Positions 35,578-49,087 are shown, counted from the stretch's first letter. The stretch is DNA of 64,000 bases from Scortum barcoo (GCA_023238725.1 CM041550.1:4163044-4227043); one strand, 5' to 3'. Translations and numbers: made by a program. The notes: generated by a model from the sequence alone, not told the origin.

Positions 35578-36327
35578 TTAACCCTCTGGAGCCGACGGAC
35601 GTGCCGGCGCATTCAAATTACAGGTCCGATTTATGATGACGTTGCAAAAAAAAGAAAAGCAGCATTCACCCTAGAGTCTCTATATTAACTTGTGTCGAAA
35701 GTGCGGACGTCAAACTGCATACCAGTTTTTAAATTGTGTTGATAGGCCAAGTAGAAACAGACTTATGATAAATAATTTACATAGTTTTTTTTCTGAATAT
35801 TGTCGTCACACGTTTGGCACGCGTTTTTGGTGCAGGAAGAAGGCTTGTGATGTGCCCCTCTGTCTTGTAATGGACAGGAACTGTTTTTTGGAGTGGCACA
35901 AATAATTTGTGGCATCTTATTGTGACACCTTGATTGTTTTGTAAATAGTTGAACAAAAAAAACGCCTGAGGCATTGCCTGCATTTTAATGTAAATAGTTG
36001 TAAATAACTGTTATTTGCTACATTTGTACATCAATTTTTTTTAAACTTTACAACTTATATTTGCATTCTAAGTTATAAAAATGGTTCGTTAGACATGTTT
36101 GTGGTTTTCACATTAAAAAATATAACTTTTTTATATTCAGATTTTATGTTTTTTGTGTGCTTTTAGGTCCAGTGTGTTAATACAGTATGTCAAAATGAAA
36201 AAATAACTGTAAAATCACATATGTGAGGTTGTGCTGAAAATAATGATACCAAAAAAGGTGAAATATAAAAGCAAAATCAAAAGTAGTCAAAAACAGGCCA
36301 ATTATACCCTGGACTCCAGAGGGTTAA
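35578..36327 (+). mobile_element. piggyBac-like element, non-autonomous (copy P3)
   Basis: A 750-bp element with TTAA at both ends (35578-35581 and 36324-36327) and termini CCCTCTGGAGCCG and CCCTCTGGAGTCC. It is the inverted-orientation counterpart of P1. The plus strand at about 35810-35905 encodes FWCRKKACDVPLCL and NCFLEWHK, resembling the C-terminal cysteine-rich domain of piggyBac transposases. The catalytic DDD domain is absent. It is therefore a deletion derivative of a real transposon rather than an unrelated MITE. Confidence 0.82.
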
Positions 36328-36575
36328 TATCTTTTTGTGTTTGTTGCTATGTTTTTTTTTTTAAACTATTTAAAAAATTAATAGTGTTAAGTCCACAGGT
36401 TCATTACATAAAGTACAACTCACTATTAAGTCCCAGGAAATATATTTAACCATTACATCATCGATTTGTTGGGTTGTGGGAGCAGAAGGAGGAGCGAGAT
36501 GAACCGGCTTTATGAAGGAGCTCGGTGAGGAGGTTGCCAGAGCTCAGCGGCGTCTCCTCTCCTGCTCTCGCTCCG

Positions 36576-36751
36576 ATGATGGAGACCCCAGAAGGAGTCG
36601 AACTCTGCTTCCCGCAGCTCCTCAACGCCTCCTGCAGGAAGCCGACGCAGCACCGTGCCGAGGCCGTCACCCTTTACGTCCTGCTGTCGTGCATCTCTTT
36701 GTTGACTGTGGCTCTCAACCTGCTGGTCATCATCTCTATCTCTCACTTCAG
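36576..36751 (+). pseudogene. TAAR D5, exon 1 only
   Basis: A plus-strand D-family exon 1 with an unbroken frame: MMETPEGVELCFPQLLNASC, an NAS glycosylation site, then VTLYVLLSCISLLTVALNLL and SISHFR, ending in phase 2 at TTCAG|GC. It serves as the reference for the indels in D1, D2 and D4. No exon 2 follows. About 80 bp into the intron the sequence jumps to unrelated DNA and then to a Tc1-like transposon. It is an orphan exon. Confidence 0.85.
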
Positions 36752-36829
36752 GCACAAAGACAAACTTATAAGCACTTCCTAAAACACTGTTTTCATATCA
36801 AGCATCTATTTTTTTGTCTTTTTTTTGTC

Positions 36830-37090
36830 AATATATTTCCTGGGACTTAATAGTGAACATAACATAGCACATAAAAGTTTAGCTGGCTGTGTTTGTTTAG
36901 GTATAAATTGTCTTAGGTTAAATTTTCTGTGTTATTATTACGTTTACCATATGCCATATGTCCACAAGTGACAACCATTCTACACTTTCCTCTGTAAAAA
37001 ATGCAGATGCGGAATAAACGTGCTGTTATCTTAAGCCTGACTGGCTCCAAGTGGTTCATTTGAAAGGAGACATCTCACAGAGATCACATA
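36830..37090. other. Spacer before the Tc1-like cluster
   Basis: Begins with a re-joined TATATTTCCTGGGACTTAATAGTGA motif (also found at the D-family upstream boundary near 25440), then unique sequence. No gene is seen. Confidence 0.4.
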
Positions 37091-37092
37091 TA

Positions 37093-38727
37093 CAGTGCCA
37101 TGAATATGTATTTGCCCCCTTCCTGATTTCTGTGTTTTTTGCATATTTATCACTCACAGGAGGTTTCAGATCATCAAACCAATTTTAATATCACACAGAG
37201 ACAACCCAAGGAAATACAAAATGTAGTTTTTAAATGTTGATTCCATGTATTAAGGCACAAAAAAAATCAAAACGTATCTGGCCCTATGTGAAAAAGTAAT
37301 TGCCCCCCTTGCTAAAACTCAAAGTAACTGTGATTAACAACAGTTTTTGGGAAAGCTGAGTTCAATTCTACAAGCCACACCCAAACCTGATTGCCACCAC
37401 CTGGGTTCAAATCAAGAAATCACTTAAATTGGATCTGTTAGACAAAGTGAAGTAGGCTACAAGATCTCAAGAACATGCCACGATCCAAAGAAATTCCAGA
37501 AGAATTAAGAAAAAAAGTAATCGAGATCCATCAGTCTGGAAAAGGCTACAAAGCCATTTCCAAGGCTGTGGGGATCCAGCGAACCACTGTCAGAGCCATT
37601 ATCCACAAATGGAGAAAGCTGGGAACAGTGGCAAACCTTCCCAGGAGTGGTCGACCACCTAAAATTACTCCAAGAGTGCGACGGCGGCTAATCCAGGAGG
37701 TTACAAAAGACCCTCAAAAAACATCAAAGGAACTGCAGGCCTCGCTGGCCTCAGTTAAGGTCAGTGTGCATGACTCCACCATAAGAAAGGTACTGGCCAA
37801 AGGTGGCATCCATGGCAGAGTACCCAGGCGAAAACCACTGCTGTCAAAAAAGAACACAAAGGACCGTCTCACATTTGCCAAAAGGTATCTCGATTATCCT
37901 CAAGACTTTTGGAGAAACATTTTGTGGACTGATGAGTCAAAAATTGACCTTTTTGGAAGATGCACAGCCCGCTACATCTGGCGCAAAAATGGCACAACTT
38001 TTGACAAAAAGAACATTATGCCCACAGTAAAGCATGGTGGTGGCAGTGTGATGGTCTGGGGTTGCTTTGCTGCCTCAGGACCAGGACAACTTACTGTGAT
38101 TGATGGCATAATGAATTCTGGTGTTTACCAGAAAATTCTGAAGGACAATGTCAGGCCATCAGTTCGTGCCCTCAAGCTCAAGCGCTCTTGGATCATGCAG
38201 CAGGACAACGATCCAAAGCACACCAGCAAGTCCACCTCTGAATGGCTCAAGAAAAACAAAATGAAGGTTTTGGAGTGGCCAAGTCAAAGTCCAGATTTAA
38301 ATCCAATTGAAATGCTGTGGTCTGACCTTAAGCCTTAAGCGCGCGGTTCATGCAAGACGACCCTCCAATATGGCTGACTTGAAAAGATTTTGCAAAGAGG
38401 AGTGGGCCAAAATCCCTCCACAGCGTTGTGAAAGACTCATCACAAATTATCGCAAACGTTTGATTTCAGTCAGTTATCGCTGCCAAAGGTGGCCCAACTC
38501 CCTATTAGGTTCAGGGGGCAATTACTTTTTCACATAGTGTTAGATAAGTTTTGTTTTTTTTTGTGCCTTAATAAATGGAATCAACATTTCAAAACTGCAT
38601 TTTGTATTTCCTTGGGTTGTCTCTGTGTGATACTAAAATTGGTTTGATGATCTGAAACCTCTGTGAGTGATAAATATGCAAAAAACACAGAAATCAGGAA
38701 GGGGGCAAATACATATTCATGGCACTG
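37093..38727 (+). mobile_element. Tc1-like transposon 1 (near-complete)
   Basis: A 1,635-bp DNA transposon flanked by TA duplications (37091-37092 and 38728-38729). Long terminal inverted repeats start CAGTGCCATGAATATG at the left and end CATATTCATGGCACTG at the right, and extend well over 100 bp. It encodes one transposase with a single 7-bp duplication as its visible lesion. Confidence 0.95.
37475..38537 (+). pseudogene. Tc1-like transposase, frameshifted by a 7-bp duplication
   Basis: A DD34E transposase of the Tc1/mariner superfamily, which cuts and pastes the element at TA sites. The first 287 codons are open. The N-terminal paired-type HTH (LRKKVIEIHQSGKGYKAI and VGIQRTTVRAIIHKW) is followed by an AT-hook-like GRPPK and a second DNA-binding domain. 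The catalytic domain has ILWTDESK (first Asp), QQDNDPKHT (second Asp) and SPDLNPIEMLW (Glu). A tandem CCTTAAG duplication (38326-38332 and 38333-38339) brings in a stop. The remaining C-terminus (RAVHARRPSNMADLKRF to the end) is readable in the next frame to about 38537. All three catalytic residues lie before the break. Start chosen at MPRSKEIPEELRKK, the usual family N-terminus. Confidence 0.93.
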
Positions 38728-38752
38728 TACACACACCAGGCGCTCGCCTGCG
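38728..38752 (-). mobile_element. Short I/Nimb-like LINE scrap between two transposons
   Basis: CCAGGCGCTCGCCTGCGA here matches 18649-18666 in the leader of the I/Nimb-like LINE, so a sliver of that LINE lies between transposons 1 and 2. Confidence 0.5.
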
Positions 38753-40279
<1,527 letters not shown>

Positions 40280-41700
40280 CAGTGGGGCAAAAAAGTATTT
40301 AGTCAGCCACCAATTGTGTAAGTTCTCCCACTTAAAAAGATGAGAGAGGCCTGTAATTTTCATCATAGGTACACTTCAACTATGAGAGACAGAATGGGGG
40401 GAAAGAATCCAGGAAATCACTATTGTAGGATTTTTAATGAATTAATTGGTAAATTCCTTCAGTAAAATAAGTATTTGGTCACCTACAAACAAGCAAGATT
40501 TCTGGCTCTCACAGACCTGTAACTTCTTCTTTAAGAGGCTCCTCTGTCCTCCACTCGTTACCTGTATTAATGGCACCTGTTTGAACTCGTTATCAGTATA
40601 AAAGACACCTGTCCACAACCTCAAACAGTCAGACTCCAAACTCCACTATGGCCAAGACCAAAGAGCTGTCAAAGGACACCAGAAACAAAATTGTAGACCT
40701 GCACCAGGCTGGGAAGACTGAATCTGCAATAGGTAAGCAGCTTGGTGTGAAGAAATCAACTGTGGGAGCAATTATTAGAAAATGGAAGGACATACAAGGA
40801 CCACTGATAATCTCCCTCGATCTGGGGCTCCATGCAAGATCTCAACCCTGTGGGGTCAAAATGATCAAGAGAACGGTGAGCAAAAATCCCAGAACCACAC
40901 GGGGGGACCTAGTGAATGACCTGCAGAGAGCTGGGACCAAAGTAACAAAGGCTACCATCAGTAACACACTACGCCGCCAGGGACTCAAATCCTGGGCAGT
41001 GCCAGACGTTTGAAACCCTGACGATTTATTACACGACACAAAGTTGAGTAAAAACTTCAACTTGTCGTGTTTGGAGGAGAAAGAATGCTGAGTTGCATCC
41101 AAAGAACACCATACCTACTGTGAAGCATGGGGGTGGAAACATCATGCTTTGGGGCTGTTTTTCTGCAAAGGGACCAGGACGACTGATCCGTGTAAAGGAA
41201 AGAATGAATGGGGCCATGTATCGTGAGATTTTGAGTGAAAACCTCCTTCCATCAGCAAGGGCATTGAAGATGAAACGTGGCTGGGTCTTTCAGCATGACA
41301 ATGATCCCAAACACACCGCCCGGGCAACGAAGGAGTGGCTTCGTAAGAAGCATTTCAAGGTCCTGGAGTGGCCTTAGCCAGTCTCCAGATCTCAACCCCA
41401 TAGAAAATCTTTGGAGGGAGTTGAAAGTCCGTGTTGCCCAGCGACAGCCCCAAAACATCACTGCTCTAGAGGAGATCTGCATGGAGGAATGGGCCAAAAT
41501 ACCAGCAACAGTGTGTGAAAACCTTGTGAAGACTTACAGAAAACGTTTGACCTCTGTCATTGCCAACAAAGGGTATATAACAAAGTATTGAGATGAACTT
41601 TTGTTATTGACCAAATACTTATTTTCCAACCATAATTTGCAAATAAATTCTTTAAAAATCAGACAATGTGATTTTCTGGATTTTTTTCATTTCATTTTCT
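40280..41700 (+). mobile_element. Tc1-like transposon 3 (right end truncated, internally deleted)
   Basis: A plus-strand element with left terminus CAGTGGGGCAAAAAAGTATT at 40280, preceded by TA. The right side keeps the subterminal GATTTTCTGGATTTTTTTC sequence (about 41670) but lacks the matching terminal inverted repeat. The transposase is broken (see 40648-41591). Confidence 0.88.
40648..41591 (+). pseudogene. Transposase of Tc1-like transposon 3, deleted and frameshifted
   Basis: The N-terminus is readable from MAKTKELSKDTRNKIVDLHQ through LGVKKSTVGAIIRKWK. Frames then fail and resume at NPRTTRGDLVNDLQRAGTKV up to about 41013. The segment that should carry the first catalytic Asp is replaced at 41020-41092 by a short stretch containing an imperfect inverted repeat (ACGACACAAAGTTGA ... 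TTCAACTTGTCGT). The rest continues as NTIPTVKHGGGNIMLWGCF and HDNDPKHTARATKEWL (second Asp). A further one-base insertion (GTGGCCTTAGCC) comes before SPDLNPIENLW (Glu). It is inactive. Confidence 0.88.
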
Positions 41701-44700
41701 CATCAGCTCTCTAAAACCACTGCCTTTCATCTCACGCAGTCATACTGAGCCACCCACCCACTCCTGACACTCGTATCTTCCCCCAAACTCAAATGCTGTC
41801 TTAATAAAATTATTTTATTTTCAGAAGTAAAAAACACATACCTGCACTCCTTCAGTTACTCAATTATGTCACTTTACTAGCAGCACAATCATATCGTCCA
41901 AATACAATCATTCTCTGCAGATGCACAGATATTTCAATATTTCATCAGTTGAACGAGCATACCTAAATAAATGCTTTCTCTTTATTTCACATTTTATTTA
42001 AGAGTATTTATTGCATAAAGTCAGTAAGTTTTGACATAAGCATGACTCTTGCTTATAGATTAGAGAAAAATATCAAAAAGATGACAGTTGTGACATGGTT
42101 TTGACTTTTTGCCATAAATCCTTCTGTACAAATGCAATATTACAGATTGGCCAGCAGATGGCGACATCGTACTTGTATTCAATTCCTCACTGCCATCAAC
42201 CATTTTCATCACTGTTGCTTTAATATGAATCACAAAGCTTTGTTTCTTCCATCACCGCCCTTTGCCCTCAGGAAAGATGCAAACTCCTTCCTCTTACATG
42301 GCTTATACAAGGAGCAGCTTCTTGTTCTGCACCTACAAATCTGTAAACTTAGAGAAGCAGTTTATGTGTACCAACAGATAAATGTCAGTGTGCAAATGTT
42401 AATTGACATTTTAGACATTTACCCCGAGCTGTTCAAAAAAGCTTAAACTTTTCTGCAAACACATGACAACCCTCTCCACTTACATCCAGATAATACTTTT
42501 TTATGAGATATTTTGACATGTCAAAGTAGGAGAAGCACAGTGAGATAATTAAATCTATCATGGTTTAACTCCATTTGGATGCTGCTATTGGATGCTGCCA
42601 TTTCATCTCTTCACTTATTCTCAAACATTGTGGCTTCCTCACATATTTTGGTGAATTTAAGGGACAAAGGATTCTGAGAAAATGGGCTCCTGTCTTTAGA
42701 AATGCTCCATTTGATTTCACATCCTCTGACATCCTTCTCATCATTTCTCTGTTTTATGTGTTTGGTAAACACCCAAGAAACAGAGTGGGAGAACTCTTCT
42801 CTACTTAAGCAGGTTGAGTGATTTTTCCATTGCACACACCTGCCACAAAGCACAGGTGAGCTTTATGACTAATTAAAGAAAAATCACATGAAATCCTGAA
42901 TGTGGAGATGATTCTACTCAGGAGTAAGATGGAAAGCAGTCCTGAGAAATGGTCTTAACAAGCTGTTTTTGAACTAGTTTTTCTGATAGTTATCACATTT
43001 ATTTTCACCCAGATTGTCCCTCTCAATCATCACTCATACTCCCACTACAAGTGTGTGCTGGTGTCTGTATGTGCAGACCTGCCCTCTGCCTGGATTTTCT
43101 TTTTTTGTGGTGCTCGGGACATTTCTTGGCATCAACCTTTGGGCAGTGGCCCCTATCTAATAACAGCGCAGGGTTTGAGGTGAGGGACTCTATACAAATG
43201 TGCGCTTTGGAGCTTTGGTTGCTAACAGGAACCTAACATAAAGGAAGAAAGGAAAATTAGTATGAAAATAGACAGGTAGCCCCTGCTGGTTTTACAATCA
43301 CCACCTCCTCACCATCGTATCCAGCACAGCTATTACAGAAGTTGTTGCACACACACGCACTTTTTCAAAATGTACATACACACATAAAAAAGTACATTGT
43401 GCCTGTCTTTTATGATTGTATGCATGACATTATTTTTAATTAATCTTGCAGGCTTGATTTCTGTCAAACTTTTAGAAGATGGCAGATATATTTGTGTGAA
43501 CTAATAATGGCTTAAGAAAATTGTGAATATTGTCAATACTGTCAATTGCAATGCACTTGTCGTAGCTCATGATTTTGGGAAACTTCGGAAATGAAAAGGT
43601 TTCATATGTGCTGATTGCAGATCTCACTGTTGCTTGATGACTGAACTCCCACATGCTTTTCAAAACTTGCTGATGCTGAAATCAAAGCTCACTGCTCATT
43701 TCTGTTCTGGCGTTTCAAAGGTTTCAGCAACAGTGAGGTTCATTTCGTCATCACGTCTAAACTAAGTGAGAGCAAATGCAGCAAGACAACCCTCGTCACC
43801 TGATTCTCTACTGCCTCCTGATGGTCCATTTCAACACTTGTAGATTTCACACACACTTTTTCAGGAGCAATTGAAAATATTTGTTAGTACCCAGATATTT
43901 TTTAGCATCAGTCTGCCAGACGCTTAAGAGAAGATGCTACAACAGGAGTAAAGATCCTGGCTAAAGTAATAATTCCAAGATAAGGAATACTGATCATGAG
44001 AAATATCACTATTGAAGATAAATTTCACATTCAATACCATCCTTGGTGATCTGGCATAATGTAAAGAATGAACAGAACTATTAAAGACAAACTTCTCAAA
44101 GCTATGATCTTTACAGGTAAATCCTGGTTAGAAATGATACCTGTCGTCCTAAATAAGACAACAATGACTGCAAATGTGACCTCTGAATGATCTCCACAAA
44201 AAAGCTTTGATAGGACATTCATTCCCGGCTCCTTGGGTGAAGGGTCTCTTAATGGATATGAGCATAACTTCAGGTGTGTGCATGTCATCCTGATAGAAAA
44301 ATGTAAAAGTTGAATTGCATCTATAATTTCTTTGTGTCTTCCTCTCTTTGGTGAAAATTCTGCACGACACACAAGCCTCCAGCCGTCCTCCTCCTGATTA
44401 AAGGATTGATGGCTTGCAGTTGGATTGCACTGAACTAACACCATGAGATGGAAATAAATATTTTGTTGACGTGTTTTCCCCACAGGTAAAGAAGATGCTT
44501 CTGCAGTGTCAAATGACTTATTAAGAGATATACTTCCCTGATGAGGAATTAAACTGAAATCAGCAGTGAAAATTGATTTTAATTTGTAAATATTTCTTTT
44601 AAAAAACTTTCAACATTTTTGCAGAGGGACTCGCTTTGTGGAGTTGCAGAGGGAACTAACTAACTATCTGAAGCAGCAGTGTGCTCATCACACATAGGAT

Positions 44701-47530
44701 TCAACTGACATTAGTTATTATGAGAGGAAGGGTCAGAACTATTTTAAATTCCCAGTCAGACCAATGAAAATTGGGTCATCCTCTAAGAAAAGGAGAGGAA
44801 AAAAGCTTCCAGAAAGACGTGATGCTACTGTGTGCACATACACAGGTGAACAGACTGCTGGGAGACAGGAGGCTGGGTGCTGATAAAGGACGTGATGAGG
44901 AGGCCTGCCGCAGTTTAGTTGTAAGGGAGATTCAGCTAGACAAACACCAGTCATTGCAGAAAGGTGCCACCACTGGGACAAGGCCTGGGGAGAGTCCTGC
45001 TCAGTTCATGGACCAAAAAAAAGGCCCCTGTCATAAGGTTAAAAACATGCAGCTAGCCAATGGATGCTGCATATCAAGAAGAAGATCTGCCCTTTCCACT
45101 GTCATACTGTGCTAAAGGCCGCTTTGAAATCGAGGTTTGGCTCATACAACACACAAGTAACCTGTTAAGGGACTATTAATCTTCGAACATGTAGATTTTC
45201 ACTTCTGTTACATATACTCTGCATTGAATCGTTTTGATAAAGAAGTATCCATTATAATCATCTGTTAGACAATAACTGACAACTGTTAATAGATATAATT
45301 ATTCTCTCTGTGCTGCATCCATTATCAGTACACTGAGCCTGGTCTCCCATAATTCATGATTGTAGCACCTGTTTTACTCTGATGCTCTGAAGACTCTTTT
45401 CTCTTTGCTCATGCAGCTACTTTCATGTAATCTCTCAGCTTGAGTATAATATATATGTGTGAAAATGAACTTTTATTTATTTATTTATTTTTTTATTAAA
45501 GGTTATAATGTAAATGCATCCCAAACATCTGTTTTTTTATTTGTGTGTCAAAAGGATAAATAAAAGACAAATACAAGTTATGTAACAATCCTCTTGACTT
45601 AGAACATTAACATACAGTAAATTTTATAGCAACAACAACAACAGGCCCGGAGGTGAAGTAATGAACGTCATTAGGTCCTCTACTGTGACCTCCCCAGTGT
45701 GCCACCTCTCAACAGGCCTCAGGGAACAGGACTGACTACAGCCACACTTCATACAGCTAATTATTGTATGACCAAACAGCTACTGTCCGCTAGCCTCATG
45801 GGATTTATGCAAAAGTTTCATTTTGTCATATTTGGTGTCAGTTTATCTGCCAGGGGTGATGAGTGTTGAAACAGCTAAGAAGTCAAATGCACAATATTGT
45901 TCTAAATGTCAGTAGAAATGGTCAACATGTTGTTATATTCATATTCCCTTGAGACTAATTAATCAAACTGCATCACTGTGGACAGCCAGCACAAACAACC
46001 ATACACAGAAAGTTTCCACAAAAAAGCAAAACAACAGACTTACTCGTGTATTTTAGAAAGGTCACTAATTTTTCATCAAATAGGACAGAATAGGTTATTT
46101 GTGCAAATGACCCTCACAACAATGATTCATATGACTGTGCTACCACTGTGGTGAAGGTTTGGTCAGATTTTAAGTACAAAACATTTAACGGCCATCCCAA
46201 CATCTTCCCTGCACTCCAGTAGTCCAAAAATACATGGAGACTATTCATGTTGTTTTTTGGACAAATGAGCTGTTGAAACAATGAAATCACACCACTGCTC
46301 CTACCTGTTACAGGTAATCAAGGAAAGGTCAGGAAGTCACAATCACAATTAGTATGCTTATCTATTTCATACATATCTACTAAACATGTCATGTCGGTCT
46401 GAGGAGACGATATCCTCTGTGAATAAAGAATCCTGGAGTCGATTGGGGTCTTAAAGAGGATTACTTTTCTGGTTTATATGAATGTTCTCAGTAGATTTCA
46501 TGGAAATCGGTCCTTGAGGATGTATGATACATGAATTAATTTGAATCATCAGATCTTTTTTCCCACAATGTGGACAATCTCTATATTGTGAAACTGGAGT
46601 TATTACAATATGCTCAAAGGTTACTTTCAACCAAAAAGTAATGCAGATGTTAGCTTTCCTATAAATCTGGACCTCTGCTACCTCAGCATCTTTTTGCCCC
46701 ACCTAACTTCATTATATATTTCTCAGCTGCTTATTTTTCTTTACACAGTAGTTGATAACTCTATCCAGAGACAACAGGTAGGAGAGCTTGTGCAAAATCA
46801 AAGACTCAAATATTGATTTGTAATTGCCAAAGGCCCTCGTATATTCAGTCTGTGGGTACAAAGGAAAATGGTACTTGCTCGTTTCACTCAGCATTTACAG
46901 TTGTGATGTAAACACATGTAGAGATGGATAAACAAGGTTTGTTAAGCTACAGAGAAAGCAAATTATTTGTTCTCAAGCACTCACGTGTTATCCAACATAA
47001 AATTCACAAGCAGACAGTTAAGCACTTAATTGCCTGTTACACTTGTTCCAGACCTTTTTAACTTTTTTACCTTTTGATTTATCTTTAATTTAACCAAATG
47101 TGCCTACTTTCACTTGGCACCATTCAAACTGCATACCTACAATATGAAAACAGTTAATAAAGGTTTTCCCCTCAGATTGTTTGACAACTACGTAACAGCT
47201 GAGGCCTGATGAAGAAAAGCCAGATTAGAAAAAATCTGATATAAATGAAATACTCTGTTTATTTCTTTATTGCTGTTTCCTTTGTCATTTTGCAATTGGC
47301 TTTTTTCACAAAAGACATTTTTCCAGTGTTGAGAAATCACAGGTTGAAATGATAAAATAATGATGGCATTATTCACATTTCAAGACTTTTGAGAATTACC
47401 TATGCCACCTGCAATTTCATCATTACAGAGCTTTGTGGGTGCATGTGCTGACTAGGAAGCCCAGGGCAAGAAACAAACTCTTTTGGGTTCAGGATTTCCA
47501 CCAGATTTTGAAACCTGGCTGCAGAGATTT
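41701..47530. other. Long gene-poor spacer
   Basis: Nearly 6 kb with no gene that I can support. The longest frames (42132-42446 plus, 104 codons; 44771-45115 plus, 114 codons; 44031-44483 minus, 150 codons) have no recognisable domain, no coherent splice context and no paralogue in the window. A TATTTATTTATTTATT tract lies near 45475. Confidence 0.6.
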
Positions 47531-47533
47531 GCT

Positions 47534-47853
47534 TTGTGATGAGCAGTAGCTCAGTCCGTGGGGACTTGGCTTGGGAACCAGAGGGTTGCTGGTTCAAGTC
47601 CCCATGGACCAGTCTTCATGGAGGTGGACTGGTAGCTGGAGAGGTGCCAGTTCACCTCCTGAGCACTGCTGAGGTGCCCTTGAGCAAGGCACCAAATCCC
47701 CAAAAACCTGCTTGGGGCACTTCAAGAGGGCAGCCCCTTCACTCTGGCATATCTCTGCCAGTTTGTGTGTGTGTATTGCCTATGTAAATAATAACAGAGT
47801 GTAAATGTAAATTTCCCCATTAGAGGGGACTAATAAAGGGTCTTCTTCTTCTT
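47534..47853 (+). mobile_element. tRNA-derived SINE
   Basis: A plus-strand SINE of about 320 bp. The head has RNA polymerase III boxes: an A-box-like TAGCTCAGTCCGTGGGG near 47549 and a perfect B box GGTTCAAGTCC at 47591-47601. The body includes the GAGGTGCCCTTGAGCAAGGC segment. It ends in a (TCT)n-like tail, TCTTCTTCTTCTT, at about 47841-47853. SINEs are moved by the machinery of partner LINEs. I do not assign the family name. Confidence 0.85.
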
Positions 47854-49087
47854 AACGTCAGCGTTACAGTTCATCCCATCGGACAGGATTTAGGTCAGGG
47901 CTCTGTGCTCAGCAGTGAAGTTACTCCACACAAAAGCTGGAAAACCATTTCTTTCTGGACTTTGCTTTGTGCATGGGGGCATTGTCATATTAAACCTAGA
48001 AAATATGTTCCTCAAACTGTTGCCACAAAACACACTATTGTCTAAGCCATAATTGTCCGATATATTCCTCCTCAAGTGGAACTAAAGACCTGAGCCCAAA
48101 CCATGAAATGCTAATGATATCTACTTATAGATATAGATACTACAAGAACTCCTGCCCTGCAACTTCAAACTTTTACACAAAAGATACAAATTCTGATTTA
48201 CAAATGTGATTTACTCTTTAATTCTGATCCCTTTGTATGAGGATGATTGTAGAATATAATTAAACACTTTTCACAATGACCTTTTTCGAGCACTACACTG
48301 ACATCATGGCCTTTCCTCATCAATTATCAACTTGTCTTGCACTGGTTTTCCAAAATTAATATTAATAATAAAGACACGGTTAATCATCTTCTAATGTGTA
48401 TTTGTAAGATGCAAATGTGTTTAAATTTAAGAAGTACTTGCATTGCATAGAGGTGGATTTACTCATCATCTGTTATTAATCTGCTAAATCTCATCATTAA
48501 AACAAGGTCAAATTATGGTTCATAGGAAACTTGGAAAGTTTAACATACATCACTGTAAATAAAATCACTTGAAGTCAAACACTGGAGTGATTGTATTTAT
48601 TTACTTTGTCACCTGGGCTTTTACCATCCATCTTCCATAAAAGAAGGCTTGGACTTAACTTTATTATCTTTAAAATGTTTGTAGTTGTGTGTGATTTAAA
48701 TAAACTAAACATAATGTGACCACTTAAATAATAACATTTTTGATGTGGCTTAATGAGGGAACATTTTAGATTTGATATTTGGCCCACACACCCCAATTTC
48801 CTGCCCTTATTCTTGTTTGCTTAAAACTAACCAATTTTTCTCTCAGTGGGTACAAACAGTACTTCATCAATTTTCTGTCAATGTAATTCTACTAAAAATG
48901 TCAATTATTGCATCTGAAACATTACAATAAACATTTCTTGCTCTCAGTAAATTTAATAAACTTCTTAAAGTTTACAATTAATGAAGTTTCATGTTTTGTA
49001 TATAATGACATTTTTATAGTCAATTAAAGAGATGTTCACAATCTAAACTGTATTGTGTGTGTGTGTACATATATATAACTGTATACC
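47854..49087. other. Spacer downstream of the odorant receptor
   Basis: AT-rich, no gene seen. It contains a short (GT)n near 49055-49064. Confidence 0.5.

Noticed and set aside
31029..36751. Using the intact D5 exon 1 with the intact D4 exon 2 as one gene
   Set aside because: Exon 1 of D5 lies downstream of exon 2 of D4 on the same strand, so cis-splicing cannot join them.
42132..42446. 104-codon plus-strand frame
   Set aside because: No recognisable motif, no paralogue or splice context; length is within chance expectation for this composition.
44031..44483. 150-codon minus-strand frame
   Set aside because: No domain recognised, and no supporting start or splice context in an otherwise gene-free stretch.
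44771..45115. 114-codon plus-strand frame
   Set aside because: Lys/Arg-rich but without any family resemblance. I could not support it as a gene.
47534..47610. A functional tRNA gene
   Set aside because: The A and B boxes are present but the sequence continues into a SINE body with a TCT-rich tail, and there is no foldable acceptor stem with a proper anticodon arm.
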